Shown here piece by piece: positions 29,688-51,869 of a stretch of DNA of 64,000 bases; position 1 is the stretch's first letter, and every line of letters starts with the position of its first letter. The stretch is from assembly GCF_014191375.1 (NCBI RefSeq), contig NZ_JACHWN010000002.1:186001-250000 (forward strand). Direction: 5' to 3'. The position numbers and the translations under genes were made by a program. The stretch is from Mesorhizobium sp. RMAD-H1 (GTDB lineage: Bacteria; Pseudomonadota; Alphaproteobacteria; Rhizobiales; Rhizobiaceae). Below the pieces are notes generated by a model. The model was not told the DNA's origin. It saw only the letters and a list, made by a program, of their open reading frames with translations, and did not search any database.

Positions 29688-30056
29688 TTACAGAACTTCC
29701 GGAGCCAGCGAGATGATCTTCATGTGGTTCTTGGCGCGCAACTCGCGCGGAACCGGTCCGAAGATACGGGTGCCGATGGGCTCTTTCTTGTTATCGATCA
29801 AAACGGCAGCGTTCTTGTCGAACCGGATAACACTGCCATCGGCGCGGCGGATATCCTTGGCGGTGCGCACGACAACCGCCTTCATCACGTCGCCCTTCTT
29901 CACGCGGCCGCGCGGAATGGCTTCCTTGATCGAAACGACAATGATGTCGCCGACCGAAGCATATTTCCGCTTCGAACCGCCCAGCACCTTGATGCACATG
30001 ACACGACGGGCGCCGGAATTATCCGCGACGTCGAGGTTTGTTTGCATCTGAATCAT
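29688..30056 (-). CDS. rplN: 50S ribosomal protein L14
   Basis: 122-residue protein of the subunit interface, almost invariant in length. [21 protein letters not shown] identifies it; [19 protein letters not shown] follows. Confidence 0.98.
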   Translation of the reverse strand: MIQMQTNLDVADNSGARRVMCIKVLGGSKRKYASVGDIIVVSIKEAIPRGRVKKGDVMKAVVVRTAKDIRRADGSVIRFDKNAAVLIDNKKEPIGTRIFGPVPRELRAKNHMKIISLAPEVL

Positions 30057-30125
30057 GACTGGCCGCCTTCTTTTCGTTCAGCCGGGTCGGACTTTATCGC
30101 CCTGCCCCTTGATTGCTGTTGTTTG

Positions 30126-30368
30126 TTAGCCCGCGGGAGCGTCGGTAACGACGACCCAGCACTTGTCCTTCGAAATCGGCTTCGATTCCTCGATGGAAAC
30201 GATATCGCCGACCTTGAACTGATTGTTCTCGTCATGCGCCTTGTACTTCTTGGTCTGGCGCACGGTCTTCTGGAGGAGCGGATGCGAATAGCGCCGCTCG
30301 ACCTTGACCACTACGGTCTTGTCGTTCTTGTCGCTGACGACAACGCCCTGCAGAACGCGTTTAGGCAT
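30126..30368 (-). CDS. rpsQ: 30S ribosomal protein S17
   Basis: 80-residue OB-fold primary-binding protein. [25 protein letters not shown] is characteristic. rplN starts 69 bases downstream. Confidence 0.97.
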   Translation of the reverse strand: MPKRVLQGVVVSDKNDKTVVVKVERRYSHPLLQKTVRQTKKYKAHDENNQFKVGDIVSIEESKPISKDKCWVVVTDAPAG

Positions 30369-30381
30369 GATATTCTTTTCC

Positions 30382-30582
30382 TTATGCCTTGCTTTCGGCC
30401 GCCTTCTGGCGGGCGATAGTCTTGATACGTGCGATATCCCGGCGGATCTGCTTGACCCGCGCGGTCTTCTCGAGCTGGCCGGTCGCCTTCTGGAAGCGCA
30501 GGTTGAACTGCTCCTTCTTCAGCTTGGCCAACTCATCATTCATCTGGTCGAGGCTCTGCGCCCGAACTTCTGCGGCTTTCAT
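30382..30582 (-). CDS. rpmC: 50S ribosomal protein L29
   Basis: 66-residue helical hairpin at the tunnel exit near SRP and trigger-factor binding. Family signature [19 protein letters not shown]. Spaced 11 bases from rplP and 13 from rpsQ. Confidence 0.97.
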   Translation of the reverse strand: MKAAEVRAQSLDQMNDELAKLKKEQFNLRFQKATGQLEKTARVKQIRRDIARIKTIARQKAAESKA

Positions 30583-30593
30583 GGCTGCCTCTC

Positions 30594-31007
30594 TTATTCT
30601 GCGATGCGCTGGATGAAACGCGTCTTGATCGGAAGCTTCGCGGCTCCGAGTCGGAGCGCTTCGCGTGCCACATCTTCCGGTACGCCGTCAAGCTCGAACA
30701 TGACGCGGCCCGGGGCAACACGCGCCGCCCAGTAGTCCACGCTGCCCTTGCCCTTACCCATGCGGACCTCGGTCGGCTTCGAAGTGACCGGCACGTCCGG
30801 GAAGATACGGATCCACACGCGGCCGGCACGCTTCATGTGACGCGTGATCGCGCGGCGGGCCGCCTCGATCTGACGCGCGGTGACGCGCTCCGGCTCCAAG
30901 GCCTTCAATCCGAAAGCACCGAAATTGAGCTCCGTACCGCCCTTCGACGCGCCGTGAATACGGCCCTTGAACTGCTTTCGGAACTTTGTGCGCTTAGGCT
31001 GCAACAT
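30594..31007 (-). CDS. rplP: 50S ribosomal protein L16
   Basis: 137-residue protein near the A-site t[22 protein letters not shown] and the [14 protein letters not shown] segment are diagnostic. Confidence 0.98.
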   Translation of the reverse strand: MLQPKRTKFRKQFKGRIHGASKGGTELNFGAFGLKALEPERVTARQIEAARRAITRHMKRAGRVWIRIFPDVPVTSKPTEVRMGKGKGSVDYWAARVAPGRVMFELDGVPEDVAREALRLGAAKLPIKTRFIQRIAE

Positions 31008-31044
31008 TGTTCTCTACTCCAAAATTCTTGCCGCGACGGACCGA

Positions 31045-31752
31045 TCAGGCGTTTTCGCGCCGACGGGTCGACTGCCCCTGCGCCTCGCCCTCGACGGAGC
31101 GACGCTCGGAAGCCATCGGATCGTGCTCGAGGATCTCGCCCTTGAACACCCAGACCTTGACGCCGCAGATGCCATAGGCGGTGTGCGCCTCGGCCGTTCC
31201 GTAATCGATGTCGGCACGCAGCGTATGCAGCGGAACGCGACCTTCGCGGTACCATTCCATACGGGCGATTTCAGCGCCGCCGAGACGGCCGGAGCAGTTG
31301 ATGCGGATGCCCTCGGCGCCAAGACGCATGGCCGACTGAACGGCGCGCTTCATGGCGCGGCGGAATGCCACACGGCGTTCCAGCTGCTGGGCGATCGACT
31401 GGGCGACGAGCGTCGCGTCGATTTCCGGCTTGCGCACTTCGACGATGTTGAGCGCGGCTTCCGAATTGGTCATCTCGGAAAGCTTGCGGCGCAGCTTCTC
31501 GATGTCCGCACCCTTCTTGCCGATGATCAGGCCCGGGCGGGCCGAATGGATCGTCACGCGGCACTTCTTGTGCGGGCGCTCGATGACAACCTTCGAGATC
31601 GCGGCCTGCTTCAGCTCGTCCATCAGATACTGACGGATCTTCAGATCTTCATGCAGCAGCTTGCCGTATTCGCCGGTATTCGCGTACCAACGCGAATCCC
31701 AGGTGCGATTGATGCCGAGGCGAAAGCCGATCGGATTAATCTTCTGGCCCAT
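31045..31752 (-). CDS. rpsC: 30S ribosomal protein S3
   Basis: 235-residue protein at the mRNA entry channel. [22 protein letters not shown] and the KH-domain [14 protein letters not shown] segment are present. Its start codon shares one base with the rplV stop. Confidence 0.98.
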   Translation of the reverse strand: MGQKINPIGFRLGINRTWDSRWYANTGEYGKLLHEDLKIRQYLMDELKQAAISKVVIERPHKKCRVTIHSARPGLIIGKKGADIEKLRRKLSEMTNSEAALNIVEVRKPEIDATLVAQSIAQQLERRVAFRRAMKRAVQSAMRLGAEGIRINCSGRLGGAEIARMEWYREGRVPLHTLRADIDYGTAEAHTAYGICGVKVWVFKGEILEHDPMASERRSVEGEAQGQSTRRRENA

Positions 31753-32141
31753 TATGCGGCCTCCCCTTTTTCCGCGACTTCGCGGACGACGATGGTGAGA
31801 TGCGAGAAAGGCTTCTCGATCCGGCTCGCGCGGCCGCGGCCACGGACATGGAAGCGCTTCATGACGATCGACTTGCCGACATGGGCTTCCGCGACGATCA
31901 GCGCATCGACATCGAGGTCGTGGTTGTTTTCAGCGTTGGCGATCGCCGATTCAAGCGTCTTCTTCACCGTCTCGGCGATCCGCTTGCGCGAGAACGTCAG
32001 ATCGGCCAGTGCCGCACTCACCTTCTTGCCGCGGATCAAGCTCGCCACCAGGTTGAGCTTCTGCGGGCTGACGCGGATCGTGCGGGCGACGGCTTTCGCC
32101 TCGTTATCCTTAAGCTGGCGCGGAGCCTTAGCCTTGCCCAT
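31752..32141 (-). CDS. rplV: 50S ribosomal protein L22
   Basis: 129-residue tunnel-lining protein. The extended beta-hairpin tip reads [17 protein letters not shown]; hairpin changes in this protein cause macrolide resistance elsewhere, and no obvious insertion is seen. It starts 2 bases after rpsS ends and shares one base with rpsC. Confidence 0.98.
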   Translation of the reverse strand: MGKAKAPRQLKDNEAKAVARTIRVSPQKLNLVASLIRGKKVSAALADLTFSRKRIAETVKKTLESAIANAENNHDLDVDALIVAEAHVGKSIVMKRFHVRGRGRASRIEKPFSHLTIVVREVAEKGEAA

Positions 32142-32143
32142 CG

Positions 32144-32422
32144 TTACTTCCTCTTCGCCTTCTTGTCCGCACCGTGACCGTAATAGGTCCGGGTGGGTGC
32201 GAATTCACCGAACTTGTGTCCGACCATTTCCTCGGACACCGAAACCGGCACATGCTTGTTGCCGTTATAGACGCCAAAGGTCAGGCCGACGAACTGCGGC
32301 AGGATCGTGGAGCGCCTGCTCCAGATCTTGATGACCTCATTGCGACCGCCCTCGCGAACCTTCTCAGCCTTCTTGAGAAGATAGCCGTCGATGAACGGGC
32401 CTTTCCAAACTGAACGAGCCAT
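32144..32422 (-). CDS. rpsS: 30S ribosomal protein S19
   Basis: 92-residue small-subunit head protein. [21 protein letters not shown] and [17 protein letters not shown] are signatures. Confidence 0.98.
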   Translation of the reverse strand: MARSVWKGPFIDGYLLKKAEKVREGGRNEVIKIWSRRSTILPQFVGLTFGVYNGNKHVPVSVSEEMVGHKFGEFAPTRTYYGHGADKKAKRK

Positions 32423-32436
32423 TTCAGACTACCCTC

Positions 32437-33270
32437 TTACTTCTTGCGCTGATGACGCGAACGCATGATGAACTTGTCCGTCGCCTTGTTGGAGCGCGTC
32501 TTCTTGCCCTTCGTGGGCTTGCCCCACGGAGAAACAGGATGACGGCCACCGGAGGTACGGCCTTCACCACCGCCATGCGGATGGTCGACCGGGTTCATCG
32601 CGACGCCGCGGACGCCCGGGCGCTTGCCGAGCCAGACGCGACGGCCGGCCTTGCCCAGGCTGATGTTGCCGTGATCGGGGTTCGAGACCGCGCCGACCGT
32701 GGCGAAGCAGGAACCATGGACCAGACGCTGCTCGCCCGAGTTCAGGCGAAGGATCGCCATGCCCTGGTCGCGGCCCACGAGCTGCGCGTAGGTGCCGGCG
32801 GAGCGGGCGATCTGGCCGCCCTTGCCCGGCTTCATCTCCACATTGTGGATGATGGTGCCGACCGGCATCGCCGCAAGCGGCATCGCATTGCCCGGCTTCA
32901 CGTCCACCGACTGGCCGGAGACGACCGTGTCGCCGACCGCCAGGCGCTGCGGCGCCAGGATGTAGCTGAGCTCGCCGTCCGCATAGCGGATGAGCGCGAT
33001 GAACGCCGTGCGGTTCGGATCGTATTCCAGACGCTCCACGGTCGCAGCGACATCGTGCTTGCGGCGCTTGAAGTCCACAAAACGATAGGTGCGCTTGTGA
33101 CCGCCGCCCTGATAGCGGGCGGTGATGCGGCCGGTGTTGTTGCGTCCGCCCTTGGAGGACAGGCCCTCGGTCAGAGACTTGACCGGCTTGCCCTTGTAGA
33201 GCTCGGAGCGGTCCACGAGGACCAGCTGGCGCTGGCCGGGCGTGGTGGGGTTATAATGCTTGAGTGCCAT
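32437..33270 (-). CDS. rplB: 50S ribosomal protein L2
   Basis: 277-residue core protein needed for subunit association and peptidyl transfer. [21 protein letters not shown] and the C-terminal [21 protein letters not shown] motif with its key His are present. Confidence 0.99.
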   Translation of the reverse strand: MALKHYNPTTPGQRQLVLVDRSELYKGKPVKSLTEGLSSKGGRNNTGRITARYQGGGHKRTYRFVDFKRRKHDVAATVERLEYDPNRTAFIALIRYADGELSYILAPQRLAVGDTVVSGQSVDVKPGNAMPLAAMPVGTIIHNVEMKPGKGGQIARSAGTYAQLVGRDQGMAILRLNSGEQRLVHGSCFATVGAVSNPDHGNISLGKAGRRVWLGKRPGVRGVAMNPVDHPHGGGEGRTSGGRHPVSPWGKPTKGKKTRSNKATDKFIMRSRHQRKK

Positions 33271-33291
33271 TGTCTTTTACTCCACGGCCTC

Positions 33292-33585
33292 TCAAAGACC
33301 AGTCGAAACGTCGATGGATTGGCCTTCGGCAATCGTCACGACCGCTTTCTTGACATCGCTCTGGCGCCCGACGATGCCGCGGAACCGCTTCACCTTGCCC
33401 TTGCGCACTGCAGTGTTCACCGCGGTCACCTTCACGCCGAACAGCGCTTCGACCGCAGCCTTGATTTCCGGCTTCGTCGCCTTGCGGGCCACGTTGAAGA
33501 CCACCTGGTTATGTTCGGAAACCATGGTGGACTTTTCGGTGATGACCGGGCTGACGATCACGTCGTAGTGGCGAAGATCAGTCAT
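33292..33585 (-). CDS. rplW: 50S ribosomal protein L23
   Basis: 97-residue tunnel-exit protein, docking site for SRP and trigger factor. [21 protein letters not shown] is typical. It overlaps rplD by 4 bases (ATGA). Confidence 0.98.
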   Translation of the reverse strand: MTDLRHYDVIVSPVITEKSTMVSEHNQVVFNVARKATKPEIKAAVEALFGVKVTAVNTAVRKGKVKRFRGIVGRQSDVKKAVVTIAEGQSIDVSTGL

Positions 33586-34202
33586 TTGAAACGCTCCTCG
33601 AGAGCCTCGACCGCCGCCTTGGAAAGCACGAGCTTGCCGCGGCGAAGGATGTCGTAGACATTGATGCCCTGCACCGGCAGCACATCGATATTCGGAATGT
33701 TCGAAGCCGCACGGCGGAAGTTGACGTCGATCTCCGCACCACCGATGACGAGCGCGTTCTCGAGACCGAGCTTGGCGAACTGCGCCGAGAGCGCCTTCGT
33801 CTTGGCTTCCTTGGCGGCCAGGTCGTCGATGACGATCAGGTCCGAAGACTTCGCCTTGGCCGAAAGCGCATGACGCAGGCCGAGGGCGCGAACCTTCTTC
33901 GGCAGATCGTGCTCATGGTTGCGGACAACAGGACCGTGGGCCTTGCCGCCGCCGCGGAACTGCGGAGCGCGAGCGGAGTGATGGCGGGCGCGGCCCGTAC
34001 CCTTCTGCTTGTACATCTTCGCGCCGGTGCGGGAAATTTCGCCGCGGGTCTTGGTCTGATGCGTGCCCTGCTGGCGGCGGGCAAGCTGCCAGCGCACGAC
34101 GCGCTGAAGGATATCGTCGCGCGGATCAAGACCGAAGATCTCCTCGGAGAGCTTCACCTTGCCGGCATCCTTGCCTTCAAGAGTTGTAATCGTGAGATCC
34201 AT
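33582..34202 (-). CDS. rplD: 50S ribosomal protein L4
   Basis: 206-residue protein with a tunnel loop. [21 protein letters not shown] is the conserved loop region. In E. coli L4 represses its own operon; no such leader can be recognised here. Stop overlaps rplW and start overlaps rplC stop by one base. Confidence 0.98.
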   Translation of the reverse strand: MDLTITTLEGKDAGKVKLSEEIFGLDPRDDILQRVVRWQLARRQQGTHQTKTRGEISRTGAKMYKQKGTGRARHHSARAPQFRGGGKAHGPVVRNHEHDLPKKVRALGLRHALSAKAKSSDLIVIDDLAAKEAKTKALSAQFAKLGLENALVIGGAEIDVNFRRAASNIPNIDVLPVQGINVYDILRRGKLVLSKAAVEALEERFK

Positions 34203-34939
34203 TATTCGGCTCCCTCAGTCGCTGCGGCCGTTTCCGGCCCAGAGGACGCTGCTTCAGTCTGTGCGGCCTGACGGAGACCGGCCGGCTTCGGCGCATTCTC
34301 GGGCAGCGAGCTCTTTACGGCGTCGCGCACCAGGATCCATGCGCCCTTCGAGCCCGGAACCGCACCGCGGACCAGGATGAGGCCGCGATCGATATCCGTG
34401 GACACGACTTCGATGTTCTGCGTGGTCACGCGGGTCTGGCCCATGTGACCGGCCATCTTCTTGCCCTTGAACACCTTGCCGGGATCCTGACGCTGACCGG
34501 TCGAACCATGCGCGCGGTGGGTGATCGAGTTGCCGTGCGAGGCACGATGACCGCCGAAATTGTGGCGCTTCATCGAACCGGCAAAGCCCTTACCGATCGA
34601 GGTACCGGTCACGTCGACCTTCTGGCCCGGAACGAAATGTTCCGCCGTGATCTCGACACCGACATCGAGGAGATTGTCCGGAGACACGCGGAACTCGGCA
34701 AGCTTCGCCTTGGGCTCGACCTCGGCCTTCGCGAAATGGCCGCGCAGAGCCTTGGGCGTGTTCTTGACCTTGGCAAGGCCAACGCCAAGCTGAACAGCCG
34801 TGTAGCCGTTCTTTTCAACTGTACGCTGAGCCACCACGTGGCAGTTCTCCATCCGGAGAACCGTCACCGGCACATGCTCGCCAGCGTCGTTATAGACGCG
34901 GGTCATGCCCAGCTTCTGTGCAATAACACCTGAACGCAT
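34202..34939 (-). CDS. rplC: 50S ribosomal protein L3
   Basis: 245-residue early-assembly protein near the peptidyl transferase centre. [18 protein letters not shown] and the [20 protein letters not shown] segment are present. The C-terminus carries a long Ala/Glu-rich tail (about 40 residues) beyond the core, as in other alphaproteobacteria. ATG at 34939 is preferred over a longer unconserved start. Confidence 0.98.
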   Translation of the reverse strand: MRSGVIAQKLGMTRVYNDAGEHVPVTVLRMENCHVVAQRTVEKNGYTAVQLGVGLAKVKNTPKALRGHFAKAEVEPKAKLAEFRVSPDNLLDVGVEITAEHFVPGQKVDVTGTSIGKGFAGSMKRHNFGGHRASHGNSITHRAHGSTGQRQDPGKVFKGKKMAGHMGQTRVTTQNIEVVSTDIDRGLILVRGAVPGSKGAWILVRDAVKSSLPENAPKPAGLRQAAQTEAASSGPETAAATEGAE

Positions 34940-34967
34940 CGGGTTCGTTCCTTCCGTCCTCAAGCCC

Positions 34968-35276
34968 TTAGAGCTTGATCTCGACATCGACACCTGCAGA
35001 GAGGTCGAGCTTCATCAGCGCGTCCACCGTCTGCGGGGTCGGGTCAACGATATCGAGAAGACGCTTGTGCGTGCGCATCTCGAACTGCTCGCGGCTCTTC
35101 TTGTCGATGTGCGGCGACCGGTTGACCGTGAACTTCTCGATCCGGGTCGGAAGCGGGATCGGTCCGCGCACATTGGCACCGGTACGCTTGGCAGTCGACA
35201 CGATCTCCCGCGTCGAAGCGTCAAGGATCCGATGATCAAACGCCTTGAGGCGAATGCGGATGTTTTGACCGTTCAT
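34968..35276 (-). CDS. rpsJ: 30S ribosomal protein S10
   Basis: 102-residue head protein, also the NusE partner of NusB in antitermination. [21 protein letters not shown] and [12 protein letters not shown]-like [17 protein letters not shown] motifs are present. First gene of the S10 set; tuf copy 1 precedes it by 58 bases. Confidence 0.98.
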   Translation of the reverse strand: MNGQNIRIRLKAFDHRILDASTREIVSTAKRTGANVRGPIPLPTRIEKFTVNRSPHIDKKSREQFEMRTHKRLLDIVDPTPQTVDALMKLDLSAGVDVEIKL

Positions 35277-35334
35277 TTCATCTGTTCCTTGTTCGCGGAG
35301 TGCTCGAACTTACGAGCACTCCTGCACAATCTTC

Positions 35335-36510
<1,176 letters not shown>

Positions 36511-36575
36511 CTGAGCTCTCCGTTATTTTCGCCTGCTCAGGCATTCTCTAATGGATCACGCGCAATCTTCAGGGA

Positions 36576-38663
<2,088 letters not shown>

Positions 38664-38693
38664 GGTGGCTGCCTCTTTGAATAGGTTCGACGA

Positions 38694-39164
38694 TTACCAG
38701 CGGTAATGCGAGAATGCGCGGTTGGCTTCAGCCATGCGATGCGTGTCTTCACGCTTCTTCACAGCGGAGCCGCGATTGTTGGCCGCATCCAGAAGCTCGC
38801 CGGACAGCCGGTCAATCATCGTGGTTTCGTTACGGCCGCGAGCGGCACCGATCAGCCAGCGGATGGCCAGCGCCTGACGGCGCTCCGGACGGACATCGAC
38901 CGGCACCTGGTAGGTGGCGCCACCGACGCGACGCGAACGGACTTCGACGTGCGGAGCGACATTGTCCAGCGCCTGATGGAACAGCGCGACCGGCTCCTGC
39001 TTCGTCTTGGCTTCCACGGACTCCAGGGCGCCGTAGACGATCTTCTCGGCGATCGACTTCTTGCCGTGCAGCATGACGGCATTCATGAACTTGGTGATGA
39101 CGAGATCGCCGAACTTCGGATCCGGATTGATCTCACGCTTCTCTGCTCTATGGCGTCGGGACAT
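38694..39164 (-). CDS. rpsG: 30S ribosomal protein S7
   Basis: 156-residue primary-binding head protein. [20 protein letters not shown] and the C-terminal [21 protein letters not shown] motifs are present. Second in the str operon, 61 bases after rpsL. In E. coli S7 regulates the str operon. Confidence 0.98.
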   Translation of the reverse strand: MSRRHRAEKREINPDPKFGDLVITKFMNAVMLHGKKSIAEKIVYGALESVEAKTKQEPVALFHQALDNVAPHVEVRSRRVGGATYQVPVDVRPERRQALAIRWLIGAARGRNETTMIDRLSGELLDAANNRGSAVKKREDTHRMAEANRAFSHYRW

Positions 39165-39225
39165 ATGCTTGTCTTTCTAATTACATCGGGCTCATCCGCT
39201 GACCAGCGGCGGTATCCCCGGAAAA

Positions 39226-39597
39226 TTACTTCGGACGCTTCGCACCGTATTTCGAACGGCGCTGCTTACGGTTCTTCACACCCTGCGTATCGAGCACGCC
39301 ACGGATGATGTGATAACGGACACCCGGCAAGTCCTTGACGCGGCCGCCGCGGATCATGACCACGGAGTGCTCCTGAAGGTTATGCCCCTCACCCGGAATG
39401 TAACCAATGACCTCGAACCCGTTCGTCAGACGCACCTTGGCGACCTTGCGCAGGGCGGAGTTCGGCTTCTTCGGTGTCGTCGTATAAACGCGGGTGCAAA
39501 CGCCGCGCTTCTGCGGGTTCGCCTGCAGCGCGGGAACCTTATTGCGCTTCACCGGCGCAATGCGCGGCTTGCGGATCAGCTGGTTTACGGTAGGCAT
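39226..39597 (-). CDS. rpsL: 30S ribosomal protein S12
   Basis: 123-residue decoding-centre protein. The [11 protein letters not shown] segment with Lys43-Lys44 and [12 protein letters not shown] are unaltered at the usual streptomycin-resistance positions, so a sensitive-type allele is expected. First gene of the str operon. A candidate promoter lies about 245 bases before it. Confidence 0.98.
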   Translation of the reverse strand: MPTVNQLIRKPRIAPVKRNKVPALQANPQKRGVCTRVYTTTPKKPNSALRKVAKVRLTNGFEVIGYIPGEGHNLQEHSVVMIRGGRVKDLPGVRYHIIRGVLDTQGVKNRKQRRSKYGAKRPK

Positions 39598-40075
39598 TCA
39601 AACCTTCCTCTTTGTACAAATCTCGTATCTCAAGCCCAAACGGGCCGTTCCACCGTCATGTTCATGCACGAATTCGGGCGATGAACCACCTCTCGGCGGT
39701 TTGCCCGAACAAAAGCAGAGGAAGCTCATCGCTTCATGCGAACGGCAATTTGCATTTCGGTCGTAAAACGAACCCTGTTTGAGACGAACTCCAGAGCGTG
39801 TCGCTCCGGAACAGCCAGCCTCACATCGGCTCAGATGGCGTGCTGATACGTTGTTGCCCGCCTTACGTCAAGTCTGAACATTGATAATTGTAGCCGAAAA
39901 GCCGGAAATCGCGCCCTTTTGACCGACCCGGACAGAATCTTTCCGGCTCCGGCAGGAATTCATCGCATTATTTCGCTCTGCGCGCTCTATTTCCCGTTTT
40001 CCGGCTGGCCAATGCGGATCATTGCTCTAGACTCAAGGTCTCTTCATCTAGGTAATAAAGCGAAAGAATCAATAG
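39598..40075. other. Divergent promoter region of the str operon
   Basis: 478 bases without a credible gene between rpsL and a small plus-strand gene. One sigma-70-like promoter for rpsL is proposed (separate entry). Its length leaves room for a leader and for the small-gene promoter. Confidence 0.5.
39843..39871 (-). promoter_or_regulatory. Sigma-70-type promoter of the str operon
   Basis: On the minus strand, TTGACG (39866-39871), a 17-base spacer, and TATCAG (39843-39848). The hexamers match TTGACA at 5 of 6 and TATAAT at 3 of 6. It is about 245 bases before rpsL. Confidence 0.6.
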
Positions 40076-40357
40076 ATGGCTTCATCGGACGAACAACAAC
40101 AGGTCCACCTCGTCATTGCCGACGTCTGGAAGAACAAGGACGGCGGGCCGACTCTCGTCCATCTGCTCTTCACCGGTCGGGAGGGAGATGATCTGATCTC
40201 CATCGCACTCAACATCCTGGCCGGCCAGGGCTACGAGGAAGCCGAACTCCTGGAGATAGGAAGCCTGACCGAAGAGCCCGAGGAAGAGCCGCATCTAAGC
40301 GCATGGAAGACGGCGCTCGGCGGCGAAGCGGCGCTGATCGAATTCGAAGGCGAATAG
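40076..40357 (+). CDS. Conserved small acidic protein of unknown function
   Basis: 93 residues beginning MASSDEQQQVHLVIADVWKN, with an alpha/beta pattern and an acidic C-terminal half (LTEEPEEEPHLSAW). No motif is recognised. It is the only plus-strand gene within the 33-kb ribosomal/RNA polymerase block, set between the rpoC end and the rpsL start. Codon use and GC content fit the surrounding genes. I have seen similar frames in the same position in relatives only from memory, so conservation is an inference. It shares a bidirectional terminator with rpoC. Confidence 0.7.
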   Translation: MASSDEQQQVHLVIADVWKNKDGGPTLVHLLFTGREGDDLISIALNILAGQGYEEAELLEIGSLTEEPEEEPHLSAWKTALGGEAALIEFEGE

Positions 40358-40410
40358 GGGGAACGGATCAGGGGACGTCCGGTCGCCCGTCACTGTTCGA
40401 GCATTCACGA

Positions 40411-40436
40411 AAAAGGCCGCCCGGAGGCGGCCTTTT
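40411..40436. terminator. Bidirectional terminator between the 93-codon gene and rpoC
   Basis: Stem AAAAGGCCGCC/GGCGGCCTTTT with a 4-base loop, A-tract and T-tract on both sides. It ends 20 bases before the rpoC stop codon on the minus strand and 54 after the plus-strand gene. Confidence 0.92.
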
Positions 40437-40456
40437 GATTTTCCAGGGAACCGATC

Positions 40457-44656
<4,200 letters not shown>

Positions 44657-44741
44657 GCCGTTCTCCTTGGGGGGCGGTATTCGCCCTTTGTCTGCGATGG
44701 CGGAGAAGGTGTAGCTCTGCCATCTCGATCAAATTCTCGAA

Positions 44742-44768
44742 ATTACGAGGGCTACTATGCCCCGTAAT
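44742..44768. promoter_or_regulatory. Hairpin 1 in rpoB-rpoC spacer
   Basis: ATTACG pairs with CGTAAT and GGGC with GCCC, with one unpaired A and the loop TACTAT. It is in the mRNA between rpoB and rpoC, about 40 bases after the rpoB stop. Confidence 0.5.
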
Positions 44769-44770
44769 AG

Positions 44771-44801
44771 AGGTGCGCCATGGCGAAAACCGGGCGCACC
44801 T
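44771..44801. promoter_or_regulatory. Hairpin 2 in rpoB-rpoC spacer
   Basis: Perfect 9-base-pair stem AGGTGCGCC/GGCGCACCT with a 13-base loop. It sits 7 bases downstream of the rpoB stop codon; no T run follows, so termination is unlikely. Confidence 0.55.
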
Positions 44802-44807
44802 GTGGTT

Positions 44808-48947
<4,140 letters not shown>

Positions 48948-49042
48948 CGTCGCTCCTCGTTCTGTAGCCTCGCGGCCTGTTTCGTGCCTTGCGGCCTGTT
49001 GTAAGCCGCCATGCGGCGGTCTCCTGAACGGGACAAAACCCG

Positions 49043-49072
49043 TTTCCTGACAGCCGCCCAACTGTCAGGAAA
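49043..49072. promoter_or_regulatory. Strong hairpin in rplL-rpoB spacer
   Basis: Perfect 11-base-pair stem TTTCCTGACAG/CTGTCAGGAAA with an 8-base loop. In E. coli this spacer holds an attenuator and an RNase III site; a comparable role is inferred. The spacer is otherwise empty. Confidence 0.65.
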
Positions 49073-49231
49073 AGGGTTCGGTACCGACTGCATTTTCCGC
49101 TTTGTCCCGTGCAAGTCTGCAGGAAAACCTTTCCCGCTTTTCCCGGAAAACCGCCTTCGCGCCTTCCCCGAACTTGCCTTCCTAGCGGAAACCGGCGGAC
49201 GGAAGTTCCATCCGCCGGAATTTTTTCGAAC

Positions 49232-49609
<378 letters not shown>

Positions 49610-49657
49610 TTTATATTTCCTTTACGAGGTTCGAACTGTTGACAGCGAGAAACGGCC

Positions 49658-50176
49658 TTACGCCGCCTCGTCCTTCCGGGCATAGGCGCCAAAGACGCGG
49701 GCAAGCTGGCCTGCCGGCGCGTTGACAACCTGGGCGATCCGCGTAGCCGGCGTCTGAATCATGCCGACCAGCTTTGCGCGCAGCTCGTCGAGCGACGGGA
49801 GCGAGGCCAGAGCCTTCACGCCTTCCGCATCGAGACCTGTCGCACCCATCGCGCCACCGAGGATGACGAGCTTGTCGTTACCCTTGGCGAACTCGATGGC
49901 CACTTTCGGAGCCGTTACCGGATCAGTGGAATAAGCAACCAGGGTCTGTCCGTTGAACAGATCCGCAATGCTTTCCGACTCCGTGCCCTGAAGAGCGATC
50001 TTGGCAAGGCGGTTTTTCGCGACTTTAACGGTGCCACCGGCATCGCGCATCCTGGAACGAAGATCGTTCATCTGCGCGACCGTGAGACCGGTATAGTGGG
50101 CCACGACGACCGAACCGGATTCCTTGAAGACTCCGTTCAGCCACGCGACAAATTCGCGCTTTTCCGCTCTATCCAC
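49658..50176 (-). CDS. rplJ: 50S ribosomal protein L10
   Basis: 172-residue stalk base. [21 protein letters not shown] is the family start. In E. coli L10-L12 represses rplJL translation through its leader; the 354-base spacer before it here is long enough for such a leader but it cannot be identified. Confidence 0.98.
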   Translation of the reverse strand: MDRAEKREFVAWLNGVFKESGSVVVAHYTGLTVAQMNDLRSRMRDAGGTVKVAKNRLAKIALQGTESESIADLFNGQTLVAYSTDPVTAPKVAIEFAKGNDKLVILGGAMGATGLDAEGVKALASLPSLDELRAKLVGMIQTPATRIAQVVNAPAGQLARVFGAYARKDEAA

Positions 50177-50530
50177 TGTCTCTCTCCAGTTGGCAGGACC
50201 GCATCATTGCGCCCCTGCCGGTTTGCCTTTGCCGATCGGGTTTCCAAACAAGGACCACCCGAACGACGCTCGAGGATCCTGTCCCCTTTCGCCTCCCAAC
50301 CGTCTCGATGACAGCCAGGCGGACCAAGGCAACTACGGTTCAAACCTCGTTCCGCGGGACGCCCGCAAAACTCTGGTCTTCCACGTCTCATGCAGGCTCT
50401 TTTGAATTAAGGCGAGCCACCTGCAATCTCGGACAGGATAACCGGGGATTTCCCCCGGCTATCCGGGCCTTGAACAAGGCCCGGAATTCTTCATGCTCCC
50501 GAGATCAGTCCCGGGAACGCACCGCGACGA
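50177..50530. other. rplA-rplJ spacer with leader region
   Basis: 354 bases without a credible gene. It probably carries the rplJ promoter and L10 autoregulatory leader. Two strong hairpins near its upstream end (50436-50484) are listed separately. Confidence 0.6.
50436..50484. promoter_or_regulatory. Tandem hairpins after rplA
   Basis: CCGGGCCTTG-AA-CAAGGCCCGG at 50463-50484 is a perfect palindrome. A second stem joins GGATAACCGGGG and CCCCGGCTATCC (50436-50464) with one mismatch. Both lie 47-95 bases after the rplA stop. No T run follows either, so intrinsic termination is not shown. Confidence 0.6.
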
Positions 50531-51229
50531 TCAGGCCTGCCTGACGGTCGAGGGATCGATCTTGACGCCGACACCCATGGTCGACGAAATCGCCACGCGC
50601 TTGACGTATTCGCCCTTGGCGCCGGCCGGCTTCGCCTTGATGACCGCATCGGCGAACGCCTTGATGTTCTCCTCCAGCGCCTTGGCGTCGAAGGAGGCCT
50701 TGCCGACACCGGCATGAACGATACCGGCCTTCTCGACGCGGAACTCGACGGCGCCGCCCTTGGAGGCTTTGACCGCACCAGCCACATCAGTGGTGACGGT
50801 GCCGACCTTGGGGTTCGGCATCATGCCGCGCGGGCCGAGCACCTTGCCCAGACGGCCGACGAGCGGCATCATGTCGGGCGTGGCGATGCAGCGATCGAAA
50901 TCGATATTGCCGCCATTGACCCGCTCGACCAGATCTTCCGCGCCGACGATGTCGGCACCGGCCTTCTTGGCCTCCTCGGCCTTGTCGCCACGGGCGAACA
51001 CGGCGACACGGACATCGCGGCCCGTGCCGTTCGGCAGGTTGACGACGCCGCGGACCATCTGGTCGGCATGGCGGGGATCAACACCGAGATTCATGGCCAC
51101 TTCGATCGTCTCGTCGAACTTGGCCGTCGCACGCTCCTTGACGAGGCTGATGGCCGACGTCAGATCATAGAGCTTGCTGCGATCGACACCCTCACGCAGC
51201 TTGGCAACACGCTTTGCAATCTTCGCCAT
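50531..51229 (-). CDS. rplA: 50S ribosomal protein L1
   Basis: 232-residue L1-stalk protein. [21 protein letters not shown] and the C-terminal [18 protein letters not shown] segment are typical. It begins 4 bases after rplK ends, so the two are translated together. In E. coli L1 autoregulates this pair. Confidence 0.98.
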   Translation of the reverse strand: MAKIAKRVAKLREGVDRSKLYDLTSAISLVKERATAKFDETIEVAMNLGVDPRHADQMVRGVVNLPNGTGRDVRVAVFARGDKAEEAKKAGADIVGAEDLVERVNGGNIDFDRCIATPDMMPLVGRLGKVLGPRGMMPNPKVGTVTTDVAGAVKASKGGAVEFRVEKAGIVHAGVGKASFDAKALEENIKAFADAVIKAKPAGAKGEYVKRVAISSTMGVGVKIDPSTVRQA

Positions 51230-51233
51230 CGTC

Positions 51234-51662
51234 TCAGCCCACCACTTCCAGGCCCATCGAGCGGGCAGAACCTTCGACCATGCGCATGGCGGCTTCGACG
51301 TCCGCCGCGTTCAGGTCCTTCAACTTGGCCTCGGCGATCTCGCGCACCTTGTCGCGGCTGATCGTTCCGGCGGACACCTTGCCCGGCTCCTTGGAGCCCG
51401 ACTTCAGATTCGCGGCCTTCTTCAGGAAGTAAGACACCGGCGGCGTCTTCATCGCGAAGGTGAAGGACTTGTCCTGATAATAGGTGATAACGACGGGGAT
51501 GGGCGAACCCTTCTCCATCTCCTGCGAGGCGGCATTGAACGCCTTGCAGAATTCCATGATGTTAATGCCGCGCTGACCGAGCGCCGGACCGATCGGAGGC
51601 GAAGGATTCGCCGCTCCCGCCGGTACCTGCAGCTTCAGCTGGCCTGCAACTTTCTTAGCCAT
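51234..51662 (-). CDS. rplK: 50S ribosomal protein L11
   Basis: 142-residue GTPase-centre protein. [21 protein letters not shown] and [14 protein letters not shown] are signatures. Needed for stringent-response sensing in E. coli. It is 207 bases after nusG. Confidence 0.98.
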   Translation of the reverse strand: MAKKVAGQLKLQVPAGAANPSPPIGPALGQRGINIMEFCKAFNAASQEMEKGSPIPVVITYYQDKSFTFAMKTPPVSYFLKKAANLKSGSKEPGKVSAGTISRDKVREIAEAKLKDLNAADVEAAMRMVEGSARSMGLEVVG

Positions 51663-51684
51663 AAGCTTCTGCCTTCATTATCAA

Positions 51685-51699
51685 GCCGGACAATCCGGC
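51685..51699. promoter_or_regulatory. Hairpin in nusG-rplK spacer (rplK-proximal)
   Basis: GCCGGA-CAA-TCCGGC, a 6-base-pair stem with a 3-base loop, 23 bases before the rplK start. Confidence 0.4.
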
Positions 51700-51844
51700 A
51701 CCTTGAATATCGCCGGACCAGCCGGCGGCGCAGTTCGGTGGTGCGGTTCCATGGCCGGCTAAAGCCACCTCCCCTTCCACCTGGGCACAGATCCTTTAAC
51801 CCTGCGGCTTTCGGAACTTGCGCCTTCAAGCCGCTTCACGCGGC

Positions 51845-51862
51845 GCGATCCCGAGGGATCGC
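51845..51862. promoter_or_regulatory. Palindrome in nusG-rplK spacer (nusG-proximal)
   Basis: GCGATCCC-GA-GGGATCGC, a perfect 8-base-pair stem, 7 bases after the nusG stop. No T run follows on the minus strand. Confidence 0.5.
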
Positions 51863-51869
51863 AATCCGG

